Part shown: piece by piece, positions 5,875-13,937 of the stretch | How positions within the stretch are numbered: position 1 is the stretch's first letter | Layout: each line of letters starts with the position of its first letter | NCBI GenBank assembly: GCA_023128195.1 | Contig: JAGMEL010000176.1 | Location: forward strand, 1 to 18,082 | DNA length: 18,082 nt | Reading direction: 5' to 3' | DNA from: Caldifarciminota bacterium | GTDB lineage: Bacteria; Hydrothermota; Tepidihabitantia; SM23-42 | Made by a program: the position numbers and the translations under genes | The notes under the pieces: model-generated | What the model was told of the DNA's origin: nothing | The model's input: only the letters and a program-made list of their open reading frames with translations | The model's database searches: none

Positions 5875-8073
5875 TTAGAATATTCCAAATGGGTTTATCT
5901 GAAAGTGGGGTTCAAAACCAGGCCTTTCGCGGTCAAAGCCATAACCTATATCAAAGCCAAGAACACCCATCATCGGTACTTCAATTCGCACACCAGCTCC
6001 TAAGCCGCGATATAAATTATGCAAATTAATATCTTTGTATGAAGAAAATGTATTTCCTGCATCATAGAACAAAAGAAATGCTAAACTTTGTGAAAATTTT
6101 AATTTCAATTCTATGTTATTTATAAAAATCGCATCACCTCCTATTGCGCGACCATCCAATTTAGGAGACAGGGAACGGTCGGAATAACCTCTTACGCCGT
6201 TTTCGCCGATACCACCCGCATAGAATCTTTTATATAAAGGAACTTCATCAACACTTGTTACTATCCCTGCTTTCATTCTGCCCATAAGAACGAATTTCCA
6301 GAAAACAGGGAAATAGGTTCTTGCTTCTAAGGTAAGACGATTATAATCTATATTAGCAAACAAAAATTTCTTTGCAATTTCAGTCCGTACTGCAATGTAC
6401 GAACCGCTTGACGGGTTAAAGATAAAATCCCGGGAATCTCTAATCAGGGCAAATGAATTTGAAACAGTCCATCTGGGAATGGTGTCATCATATAAACTAT
6501 AACCGCTGCTGGGTGGTGTATAGTCTGAAGAAATATCGTATATCTGTGTCTGTTCGGTTCTTAGAGTATAACTAAGTCTTGTATAATCCAGGTGAAAGGG
6601 AAGCGAAATACGTGAGGCAAAACCAATATCTTTTTTTGTATAATAATCCCAATAACGGTTGGTATAGTAGAGATCAATACCGGCACTCGTTCTTGTATCA
6701 AAAAGCCAGGGTTCAGTAAAACCAATTTGAAAATTCGTAAGTCTGCCGCCTAATTCAAATTTTGTATATAATCGTTGTCCTTTACCAAACATGTTAGGAT
6801 GGGATAGTTCAAAATATCCAGTTAATTTATCGAGTGCTGAAAATGATATTCCTCCGCCAATCGATGCTACATTTTCTTTTTCCTTTATCTGATATATCAA
6901 ATCAATATTACCACTGTCATCGGGAATTCCTGTTTGTGGTATGATATCCTCAAAAAACCCCAGGTTAAATATCTCGCGCATACTTCTGATAACATCTGAA
7001 CGTCTAAACTTCTCGCCGGGCGTGGTTACGATTTCTCTCCTGATAACATTTTCTCTTGTATTCAAGTTACCAGTTATTATTACCCGGTTGATGTTCGCAG
7101 GGGCCGATTCATTAATAACATATTCAATATCTATTATACTATCTTCTACACTTTCATTGGGGATAATACTAACATATATATATCCTTCATCTGCATATGC
7201 GGCTCCAATATTTTGATGGCTTTCCTCCATCTTACTTAAGTTGTAAACGTCCCCGTTACTTAATACAAGCATTTTTTCGAGCTTTTGTGTACCAAATATA
7301 GTATTACCATTGAAACTTATGTCGCCAACATAATATTTCTGATTTTCTTGAATAGAAATTGTAATGATAAACTTATTATCCTCAACTTCTATTACCGGTT
7401 CGTCAACCCGGATATCGAGATAACCTTTTTCTTTATAAAAAGCCCTTATTTTTTCAACATCCTCTTTTAATTTTTTTTCATCTAACTTACCGCCGCGCAG
7501 AAACGCTTTTGGTTTATTTTGCATTAGTTTTTTGATATTTGCGTCAGAAAAGGCAGTATTGCCTTCGATATTAATTTTACCGATACGCGGTTCAACGCCT
7601 TCTTTAATGATGAAAGACAGGTCAATTTTGTTCATGGAATCTATCACTGAGCTGTCCTCTACTGTTGTATAATAGAACGATTTTTCCTTGTATAACTCCC
7701 GGATTTTATTTTTTGATTCAAAGATTAATTTATTAGTGATTACCTGACCGATCCTGAGATCAATTTTATTCTTGATCGTTTTATTTTTTACTTTTTCATT
7801 ACCTTTGAATTTGGGCGCGCTTTTTAGAAAGGGCGCTTCCTCAACTTTTATCTTGAAGAATATGCCATCGCTAACAATCGATGTATCAATGGTAATAAAA
7901 TTAAACAACTTGAGTCGGGTAAGGTTGTTGATTGCTTTTTTTATATCTGTACTGCGGAATTCATTACCGATTTTTAAACCAGAGGCTTCGAGTATTAGTT
8001 GTGAATCCGTCCATTTTGCCTCGACATCGATATCAGCAATAGTATAATTGATTAGAAAAAAGAGCAGGATCAT
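5875..8073 (-). CDS. bamA: Outer-membrane protein assembly factor BamA (Omp85)
   Basis: The central insertase for beta-barrel proteins in the outer membrane. 732 residues: a short signal sequence (about 1-13, 'ILLFFLINYTIAD'), then POTRA repeats to about residue 410, recognisable by phrases such as 'IGKINIEGNTAFSDANIKK', 'FYKEKGYLDIRV', 'VGDISFNGNTIF' and 'INRVIITGNLNTRENVIRR' (likely five POTRAs). The C-terminal barrel carries the loop-6 signature VRGY (627-630) and ends in phenylalanine ('HFQINPFGIF'), the usual assembly signal. The start ATG (8071-8073) overlaps the clpC stop by 4 bases (ATGA, 8070-8073), so translation is coupled to clpC; no Shine-Dalgarno is visible. The skp-like gene follows. 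Coupling an outer-membrane assembly factor to a cytosolic Clp ATPase is uncommon as far as I know. Confidence 0.93.
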   Translation of the reverse strand: MILLFFLINYTIADIDVEAKWTDSQLILEASGLKIGNEFRSTDIKKAINNLTRLKLFNFITIDTSIVSDGIFFKIKVEEAPFLKSAPKFKGNEKVKNKTIKNKIDLRIGQVITNKLIFESKNKIRELYKEKSFYYTTVEDSSVIDSMNKIDLSFIIKEGVEPRIGKINIEGNTAFSDANIKKLMQNKPKAFLRGGKLDEKKLKEDVEKIRAFYKEKGYLDIRVDEPVIEVEDNKFIITISIQENQKYYVGDISFNGNTIFGTQKLEKMLVLSNGDVYNLSKMEESHQNIGAAYADEGYIYVSIIPNESVEDSIIDIEYVINESAPANINRVIITGNLNTRENVIRREIVTTPGEKFRRSDVIRSMREIFNLGFFEDIIPQTGIPDDSGNIDLIYQIKEKENVASIGGGISFSALDKLTGYFELSHPNMFGKGQRLYTKFELGGRLTNFQIGFTEPWLFDTRTSAGIDLYYTNRYWDYYTKKDIGFASRISLPFHLDYTRLSYTLRTEQTQIYDISSDYTPPSSGYSLYDDTIPRWTVSNSFALIRDSRDFIFNPSSGSYIAVRTEIAKKFLFANIDYNRLTLEARTYFPVFWKFVLMGRMKAGIVTSVDEVPLYKRFYAGGIGENGVRGYSDRSLSPKLDGRAIGGDAIFINNIELKLKFSQSLAFLLFYDAGNTFSSYKDINLHNLYRGLGAGVRIEVPMMGVLGFDIGYGFDRERPGFEPHFQINPFGIF

Positions 8074-10469
8074 TTTTGTTTAAATTCTATTTTATCGCCT
8101 GACCTGACCAGCTGGATATGCTTCCCGAATTTAACATTACCCTTCAAGATTTCCTCGGAAAGCGGATCTTCAATTAATCTACGTATTGTTCTTTTAATTG
8201 GCCGGGCACCAAATTCAGGATCAAACCCCTTTTCAATAAGTAATTCCTTGCTCGATTCATCAAGATCGAATTTCATGTTTTTCTCGGTCAGCCGTTCTTC
8301 AACTTCGCTAATAAGTATATCAACTATTTTTTTCATATCTTTTTTGCTTAATTGTCGGAAAACAATTATTTCATCTAATCGGTTCAAAAATTCAGGGGAG
8401 AACAATTTTTTTACTTCTTCAAGTATTTTAATCTTCATTTTCTCGTAGGATAGATCCGCGGATACTTTGGTGAACCCAAGGCCATTGCTCTTTTTAATAT
8501 CTGCTGTTCCAATATTTGATGTCATAATTATTACTGTATTTTTAAAATCTACCTTCTGTCCATAGGAGTTTGTGAGTTGACCATCCTCAAGAATTTGCAA
8601 CAAAATATTGAATACATCAGGATGTGCCTTTTCAATTTCGTCAAATAGTACTACGGAATAAGGTTTTCTCTTTACTTTTTCAGTAAGTTGTCCACCTTCT
8701 TCATAACCGACATATCCCGGTGGAGCACCGATAAGTCTTGATACATTAAATTTTTCCATATATTCAGACATATCCAGGCTAATGAGTGAATTTATGTCGC
8801 CGAATAAAAATTCTGCAAGACGCCTGGCAAGTTCGGTTTTACCAACGCCCGTCGGTCCTAAAAAGATAAAAGAACCTATTGGGCGTCTCGGATCTTTCAC
8901 ACCTGCTCTGCTTCGCTTAACAGCCTTTGCAATCGCAGTAATTGCCTCATTCTGTCCTACTAATTTCTTTGTTATTTCTTCTTCCATTCTAAGCAGTCGC
9001 TTTGATTCTTTTTCTTCAATTTTAGAAACTGGAATTCCGGTCCACCTCGATACAACAAAGGCAATGTCTTCTTCAGGCACTTCGGGACGGATTAGCCGAG
9101 CGTTTTTTTCAATGTCTTTCAACTGTTCCATTAATTTTTTTTGTTTGTCGCGCAGTTGTGCAGCCCCCTCAAATTTTTGTTCAGCAACCATTCTATCTTT
9201 TTCCAATTTAATTGCATTCAATTCATTCTCTAATTTTAATTGCTCTTCACTTTTGACTATTTTGGAAAGTTTCACTTTAGCACCTGCTTCGTCAATAACA
9301 TCTATTGCCTTATCAGGTAAGAATCGATCCGTTATATAGCGGTCAGACAAATGTGCTGCAGCTTCGAGCGATTCATTTGTGTAGGTAATTAAATGGTGTT
9401 CTTCATACTTCTTCTTCAGCCCCTGGAGAATATTAATGGTTTCATGAACAGTTGGTGGATTCACAACAATCATCTGGAATCTTCGCTCAAGGGCGCCATT
9501 CTTTTCTATATATCGTCGGTAATCTTCGAGTGTAGTGGCACCAACACATAGCAGTTCTCCTCTTGCCAGGGCAGGTTTAAGCATATTCGAGGCATCAATT
9601 GCTCCTTCAGCTGCACCCGCACCAACAATTGTATGAAGTTCATCAATAAATACTATAATGTTCTTATTTTTTGTGACTTCGTTAATTACTGCTTTTAACC
9701 TTTCCTCAAATTGGCCACGATATTTTGTGCCGGCAACAATAGATGCCATGTCAAGTGCAACAACCCTTTTCTTTTTTAAAGAATCAGGGACATTCCCGGC
9801 TACAATATCCTGTGCCAGTCCTTCAACTATAGCTGTCTTTCCAACCCCGGGTTCTCCAACCAGTACTGGATTATTTTTTTTACGACGTGACAAAATCTGA
9901 ATAACCCGCTCTATCTCTTTTCCCCGGCCAATTATGGGATCAAGTTTGTCTTCTCTGGCAAGTTGTGTAAGATCTCTTGAAAAAAGATCTAATGCTGAGC
10001 CTCTTGGTTTATTCCTTGTTTTCCCAGATACAACTCCTTCAGGTCTTAATAGTTGAATGATTTCATTCTTAAGCGTGTCGTAATCTACACCAATAGATTC
10101 AAGAATCTGAGCACCCAAACTGCCTTGCGTGCGGATAATTCCGAGAAGAAGATGTTCTGTTCCGACATAAGAATGGCCGAAGTTCTTTGCTTCTTCCATT
10201 GCATAATTTAAACATAGTCTTGCTTCATTACTAAGAAGGACATCTATTTTACCTCCAGGACCTATATTAATCGAATTCTCGAGATTTTTACGCAGTTCAT
10301 TTAAATCGATACCCAAATTAACAAGAACCATGGCACCAACACCTTCGCCTTCTTTGAGCATTGCCAGGAGCTGATGTTCTGTGCCAATAAAAGTTTGCTT
10401 AAATCTAAGCGCTTCGTCACGTGCGAGATGCAATATTTTTCTAACCCTTTCAGTAAATCTCTCTTGCAA
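8070..10469 (-). CDS. clpC: Clp protease ATPase subunit ClpC
   Basis: A 799-residue Hsp100 unfoldase that feeds proteins to ClpP. Order: double Clp_N repeat (about 1-145, 'IGTEHQLLAML' and 'VGTEHLLLGII'); first AAA domain with Walker A 'GEPGVGKT' (205-212) and Walker B 'FIDELH'; the middle UVR-type segment ('FEGAAQLRDKQKKL', 433-446) that marks ClpC rather than ClpB; second AAA with 'GPTGVGKT' (538-545) and 'LFDEIEK'; and an 'LGF' loop (664-666) at the ClpP-docking position, so it probably works with ClpP. The start is a TTG at 10467-10469, chosen because AAAGGAGG (10475-10482) lies 5 bases upstream and the protein begins in the conserved way (MQERFTERVRKIL). It has its own promoter and heads the clpC-bamA-skp group. 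No mcsA/mcsB/ctsR partners are in view. Confidence 0.95.
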   Translation of the reverse strand: MQERFTERVRKILHLARDEALRFKQTFIGTEHQLLAMLKEGEGVGAMVLVNLGIDLNELRKNLENSINIGPGGKIDVLLSNEARLCLNYAMEEAKNFGHSYVGTEHLLLGIIRTQGSLGAQILESIGVDYDTLKNEIIQLLRPEGVVSGKTRNKPRGSALDLFSRDLTQLAREDKLDPIIGRGKEIERVIQILSRRKKNNPVLVGEPGVGKTAIVEGLAQDIVAGNVPDSLKKKRVVALDMASIVAGTKYRGQFEERLKAVINEVTKNKNIIVFIDELHTIVGAGAAEGAIDASNMLKPALARGELLCVGATTLEDYRRYIEKNGALERRFQMIVVNPPTVHETINILQGLKKKYEEHHLITYTNESLEAAAHLSDRYITDRFLPDKAIDVIDEAGAKVKLSKIVKSEEQLKLENELNAIKLEKDRMVAEQKFEGAAQLRDKQKKLMEQLKDIEKNARLIRPEVPEEDIAFVVSRWTGIPVSKIEEKESKRLLRMEEEITKKLVGQNEAITAIAKAVKRSRAGVKDPRRPIGSFIFLGPTGVGKTELARRLAEFLFGDINSLISLDMSEYMEKFNVSRLIGAPPGYVGYEEGGQLTEKVKRKPYSVVLFDEIEKAHPDVFNILLQILEDGQLTNSYGQKVDFKNTVIIMTSNIGTADIKKSNGLGFTKVSADLSYEKMKIKILEEVKKLFSPEFLNRLDEIIVFRQLSKKDMKKIVDILISEVEERLTEKNMKFDLDESSKELLIEKGFDPEFGARPIKRTIRRLIEDPLSEEILKGNVKFGKHIQLVRSGDKIEFKQK

Positions 10470-10491
10470 CTAATCCTCCTTTAGTTTTCTA

Positions 10492-10519
10492 ATTCTACAC
10501 GAAATTACATTTCTGTCAA
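10492..10519 (-). promoter_or_regulatory. Sigma-70-type promoter for clpC-bamA-skp
   Basis: On the minus strand, TTGACA (10514-10519), a 16-bp spacer, then TAGAAT (10492-10497, five of six). Transcription would start about 10 bases before the clpC RBS AAAGGAGG (10475-10482). No CIRCE-like or CtsR-like inverted repeat is evident around it. Confidence 0.75.
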
Positions 10520-10551
10520 GATATACATTAGACAATTTATATTTAGTTTAG

Positions 10552-11262
10552 TTAAGTACTATTGTCTTTTAAATTAGATGCGAACCTTACTGTCTCTTCA
10601 GCAAGAGCCATATTAACATCTATCAGAGGTATTTGAATATCCTTATCTGTTATAGAGAGAGGGATTTCAGTACAGGCAGCAATAATAATCTGGGCTCCTT
10701 TTTCAATCATTTGTGTGCATGCATGCAAGAAAAGTGATTTGACTTCTGCCGCTTCTTTGCCCATCTTTATATTATAAATTCCCTTCATTACATAATCTGT
10801 TTGCACCTTTTCTTCTGGATACACAATTTTATATCCTCCTGATTCAAATGCATTTTCAAATAATCTCGATTGGATAGCGCCGCTTGTAGCGAGGATCCCT
10901 ATTTCCTTGAGATCTTTTCCTTGCTTTCTGATTTTCTTTGATGTGATATCAAGTAAACTCAAAATGGGTATGTTAATAGAGTTCTTAATTTCTTCAAACC
11001 AAAAATGGGCAGTAACACAAGGGATGACGATAAAATCGACTCTGGCATCTTGTAAAAGTTTTGCTGATTCTATAAGTGCCTTTGTCGGATTTTCCTTATT
11101 GTTGATAATAGCACTCGTGCGGTCTGGAATTTGTGGGTTCATATACACAATCATGTTCAAATGTTCCTGGTCTTTTTTTGCAGGTGTTAGTGAGATGATC
11201 TTGCTCAAAAAATCTATGGTAGACTTTGGACCCATTCCACCAATGACGCCAATCGTTTTCAT
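10552..11262 (-). CDS. Aspartate/glutamate racemase family protein
   Basis: 236 residues of the cofactor-independent two-cysteine racemase family, which interconvert L- and D-amino acids. The first catalytic site reads 'PCVTAH' (Cys82), the second 'AACTEIPL' (Cys197); the N-terminal 'IGVIGGMGPKST' is the family's opening, and 'NPQIPDRT' matches the aspartate-racemase branch. The usual PCNTAH has valine in place of asparagine, which may shift substrate choice (some broad-specificity amino-acid racemases vary here). D-Asp or D-Glu would serve cell-wall building, but the substrate cannot be fixed by sequence. The ATG follows the TPR gene's stop by about 10 bases, with no clear Shine-Dalgarno, so it probably relies on read-through translation from that gene. 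Confidence 0.88.
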   Translation of the reverse strand: MKTIGVIGGMGPKSTIDFLSKIISLTPAKKDQEHLNMIVYMNPQIPDRTSAIINNKENPTKALIESAKLLQDARVDFIVIPCVTAHFWFEEIKNSINIPILSLLDITSKKIRKQGKDLKEIGILATSGAIQSRLFENAFESGGYKIVYPEEKVQTDYVMKGIYNIKMGKEAAEVKSLFLHACTQMIEKGAQIIIAACTEIPLSITDKDIQIPLIDVNMALAEETVRFASNLKDNST

Positions 11263-11272
11263 AACGCGGAAA

Positions 11273-12901
11273 TTATTCGCTGAGCTTTTGAAGCTTCTCT
11301 TTTAGAACGCTATTCTCAAAATCATATTCCAATGCCTTCTCGTAGGCTTCCTTTGCTTTTTCTGAATCATTTAATTTTAAATAAACATCGCCAAGATGTT
11401 CGAGTATTACCGCATCTTCAATGATTGCCGATGCATTCTTCAATTCTTCTAACGCCTCATCGTATTTTCCCATCTGGTAAAACACCCACCCTCGGGAATC
11501 GATATAATAACCATTATCCTTTTCAATTAACAGTGCCTTATTGATTAATTGGAGGGCGTATTCAAGACTATCATTTTGTTCAGCATAAGAATAGCCAACA
11601 TAATTCAAGGCAGTTGAATTTGTGGTATCTAATTCAATTATTTTTTGGAATGTCCTGAATGCCTCATCTTTTTTCTCTATTCTGTCACAGAGACTTGCTA
11701 ATGCCTCTAAGGTTGAAAGACTTTGTGGGTCTACTTTTAGCGATTTGTGGTAATACAAATATGCTTCGTTATAGCGCTGTTGCATTTCGGCAGTGACACC
11801 AAAAAGATAATAGATTTGAATTAAATCACCACCATGGTATGCTGCTTCAGTAAAGGCATACTCTGCAGTCTCGAAATCTTTTATATCGATTGCAACAAAT
11901 CCGAGATAAACCCATAATTCAACAAAATCCGGATTAATTTTGATTGCTTGCTTGATTTCTTTTAATGCTGCATTATAGTTACCTTGTTCAAGATATATTC
12001 TACCGGTATAAAATCTTGAATAGGTATCCTTGGGGTCAAGCCTCGAGGCAATTAAGAATTCGTTTAGCGCTTCGCGCAGCATTCCGGTTTTGTAAAGGCC
12101 AAATCCAAGGCTTCTTCTTATATGACCGTCATTATAATCAAATTCAAGGATTCTTTGCGCCATATTGATTAAATTGCCATATTTATCTGTGTCTGAGTAC
12201 AGGTCAACAAGTCTCTTGCCAACTGTTAGAACAAGCGTATCTTCTCGGAGTGATTTTTCATAGTAATAAATTGCTGAATCTTTTACGTTTAATATATCAA
12301 AACCTGTTCCGATTCCAATAAGTGCCGCAATATTTGTTGTATCTAAAGTATATGCCTGGTGATAATATTTAATGGCAGTTTCATGATCGCTCAGCTTGCC
12401 TGAGAGCGAGCCGAGTCTTGTAAAAACATCGGGTGTTTTAAGACTATCAGGCATATTTACAAGTACCTGTCTTGCATTATTTTTATCTTTTACTACTTCA
12501 TATAGTATTGACAGACTATTATAAATATCAATATTTTCAGGTTCTATCTGTACTGATTTTTTCTGAAACTCTATTGCCTCCTCAAAATCTCCTTTTCCTA
12601 TATTCCCGATTGCTATTGTATGATACATTTGAGCTTTATCATCAGTTATTAATAGTCCTTCTTTAGCAATATTTATACCCTCATCAAACTTTCTTATCTG
12701 ATATAAGGCATTTGCCAGTGATATGTAAATCTCAGATGATTCAGGTGTTAAATCCTTAACCTGTTTATAGTATTCAATTGCTTCTTCTATTTTACCATCG
12801 AGTTCCAGTTGACAGCCAATACTGAACAACTCATAAGGTGTTTCAGAATTGGCAAATATTATTATACTGATTAAAACTCGACAAATATTGATAATAGCCA
12901 T
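11273..12901 (-). CDS. Exported or membrane-anchored TPR repeat protein
   Basis: 542 residues. A hydrophobic N-terminus (about 1-18, 'IINICRVLISIIIFANS') looks like a signal peptide or anchor. The rest is a solenoid of about a dozen tetratricopeptide repeats, seen as recurring 'A..YY.kAl.ldp....a....g' phrases ('EEAIEYYKQVKDLTPESSEIYISLANALY', 'HETAIKYYHQAYTLDTTN', 'EKAKEAYEKALEYDFEN'). TPRs are protein-binding scaffolds; no catalytic domain is attached, so the partner is unknown. The first 31 bases overlap the end of the upstream gene in another frame, and no Shine-Dalgarno is visible, so translation is probably coupled. The context, between a barrel-like protein and envelope genes, suggests a periplasmic assembly factor, but this is inference. 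Confidence 0.85.
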   Translation of the reverse strand: MAIINICRVLISIIIFANSETPYELFSIGCQLELDGKIEEAIEYYKQVKDLTPESSEIYISLANALYQIRKFDEGINIAKEGLLITDDKAQMYHTIAIGNIGKGDFEEAIEFQKKSVQIEPENIDIYNSLSILYEVVKDKNNARQVLVNMPDSLKTPDVFTRLGSLSGKLSDHETAIKYYHQAYTLDTTNIAALIGIGTGFDILNVKDSAIYYYEKSLREDTLVLTVGKRLVDLYSDTDKYGNLINMAQRILEFDYNDGHIRRSLGFGLYKTGMLREALNEFLIASRLDPKDTYSRFYTGRIYLEQGNYNAALKEIKQAIKINPDFVELWVYLGFVAIDIKDFETAEYAFTEAAYHGGDLIQIYYLFGVTAEMQQRYNEAYLYYHKSLKVDPQSLSTLEALASLCDRIEKKDEAFRTFQKIIELDTTNSTALNYVGYSYAEQNDSLEYALQLINKALLIEKDNGYYIDSRGWVFYQMGKYDEALEELKNASAIIEDAVILEHLGDVYLKLNDSEKAKEAYEKALEYDFENSVLKEKLQKLSE

Positions 12902-13686
12902 AATTTATCAGGGTTCTTTATTGGATCATTATTCCAAATATTATAATCTAATTCTAATCCAATTAGCTTACCATTATTTCTATAATATGATTTACACTGA
13001 AGCATGTGCTGATGATAAAAACATGAATCACCCTTTGTAAAATGGAATACTGGATCAATATCAATCCCAAATTTTCCTTTCCTTAAAATATTAAGCACAG
13101 ATATTAAACTCACATCGTATTTATAATCGGCTCCAGCATTAATATCCCATCCATTATATTTCCAGTGCGGATAAAATCCTAATTCTACGCTCCATAAAAA
13201 CCTTTTTGTGGCCAAAAGACGCTTTGAATAATGAAGATTAGCATCTGTAATCTGTAGCCTGAAACGGTTGAATACCGGTGTTCCTTCAACCTCATAGTCA
13301 ATATCATGAATACAATCATGCATAAAATACATGGAAAAAAGATAATTCCTTGTTAAATAATCAATTCCGCCAGCAATATAGTAATGGGCATACCTTGGAT
13401 CAAGAGAAACCCCGCCTGTTTGCTCTGCCATATCAAGGTCATCCTGATAGCGAACAAAAAAAGAGAAATTTCCCTGTCTTAACATGGTGCAGTATATATT
13501 AATCGATGCATCCATATTGTACAGAGTAGTATCGCTATTCAGGTATTTGCCCAGAAAAGCACGACCATGAAATTCAAGAGGAACCTCAATACCTAGAAGT
13601 AAACAGGGGAGAAGAAGAAAAGAGAAACGGAGAAACGGAGAAACGGAGAAACGGAGAATCTTTGTACTAAAGCATTGGGATTTCAT
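12871..13686 (-). CDS. Unknown exported protein, probable outer-membrane barrel; signal region built on octamer repeats
   Basis: I do not recognise the family. From the ATG at 13684-13686 it has 271 residues. It opens with a basic stretch and hydrophobic core ('FSFLLLPCLLLG') that would serve as a signal peptide, then an aromatic-rich body with many alternating strands ('FSFFVRYQDDLDM', 'YLFSMYFMHDCIHDIDYEVEG', 'RFLWSVELGFYPHWKY'), and ends with phenylalanine ('WLLSIFVEF'). This is the look of an outer-membrane barrel, resembling the DUF1207-type or acyloxyacyl-type proteins only loosely. The frame is open further to a GTG at 13719 and an ATG at 13707, but those extra codons lie in acaaatgacaaat-type repeats, so the start is uncertain. 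The N-region is encoded by four copies of an 8-nt repeat (13623-13654), which is odd for a coding sequence. The end overlaps the TPR gene by 31 bases. Confidence 0.7.
   Translation of the reverse strand: MKSQCFSTKILRFSVSPFLRFSFLLLPCLLLGIEVPLEFHGRAFLGKYLNSDTTLYNMDASINIYCTMLRQGNFSFFVRYQDDLDMAEQTGGVSLDPRYAHYYIAGGIDYLTRNYLFSMYFMHDCIHDIDYEVEGTPVFNRFRLQITDANLHYSKRLLATKRFLWSVELGFYPHWKYNGWDINAGADYKYDVSLISVLNILRKGKFGIDIDPVFHFTKGDSCFYHQHMLQCKSYYRNNGKLIGLELDYNIWNNDPIKNPDKLWLLSIFVEF
13623..13658. repeat. Octamer tandem repeat (agaaacgg x4 plus a partial unit) within a coding region
   Basis: Four exact copies of agaaacgg (13623-13654) followed by agaa. Read on the minus strand it gives TTTCTCCG, one base different from the GTCTCCGT-type octamers at 13833-13924 and 16464-16490. 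The unit is not a multiple of three, so a gain or loss of one copy would shift the frame of the gene it lies in. Confidence 0.9.
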
Positions 13687-13937
13687 TCGGCATTTGTTAT
13701 TTGTCATTTGTAATTTCACTCCCCTTTTCCAATCTTACCAACTTCTTATTTTCATAACTTCTAATCTTCATATCTTCAATCTTTATCCAAACTTCCCAAC
13801 TTCTTATTTTCATAACTTCCTTTTTCTCTGTTTCTCCTTGTCACCATGTCACCCAGTTCCCTTGTCTTAATGAATCCCCTGATCTCCTTGTCCCCGTGTC
13901 TCCGTTTCACCTTGTCTCCTTGTCATCCCTGTTTGCC
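13687..13937. repeat. Repeat-rich spacer between rimO and the unknown barrel-like gene
   Basis: Three repeat types follow one another. At 13690-13717: catttgttatttgtcatttg-type words. At 13738-13761 and 13796-13819: an exact 24-bp direct repeat beginning ccaacttcttattttcataa, 58 bp apart. At 13833-13924: octamer-type words around GTC (ctccttGTC, cccgtGTC, ctccgtttcacc). The last array is inverted relative to the octamer run at 13623-13658, so the two could pair. I see no gene, clear promoter or terminator here. Confidence 0.8.

Noticed and set aside
7772..8047. Open frame opposite the bamA start region
   Set aside because: Shadow of the first POTRA domain; no RBS or family.
8782..9339. Open frame of 185 codons opposite clpC
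   Set aside because: Antisense shadow of the conserved ClpC coding region; no RBS, and Ser/Phe-rich composition typical of such shadows.
13687..13937. CRISPR array
   Set aside because: The repeats are too short and degenerate, with no regular spacers; only one exact 24-bp pair.
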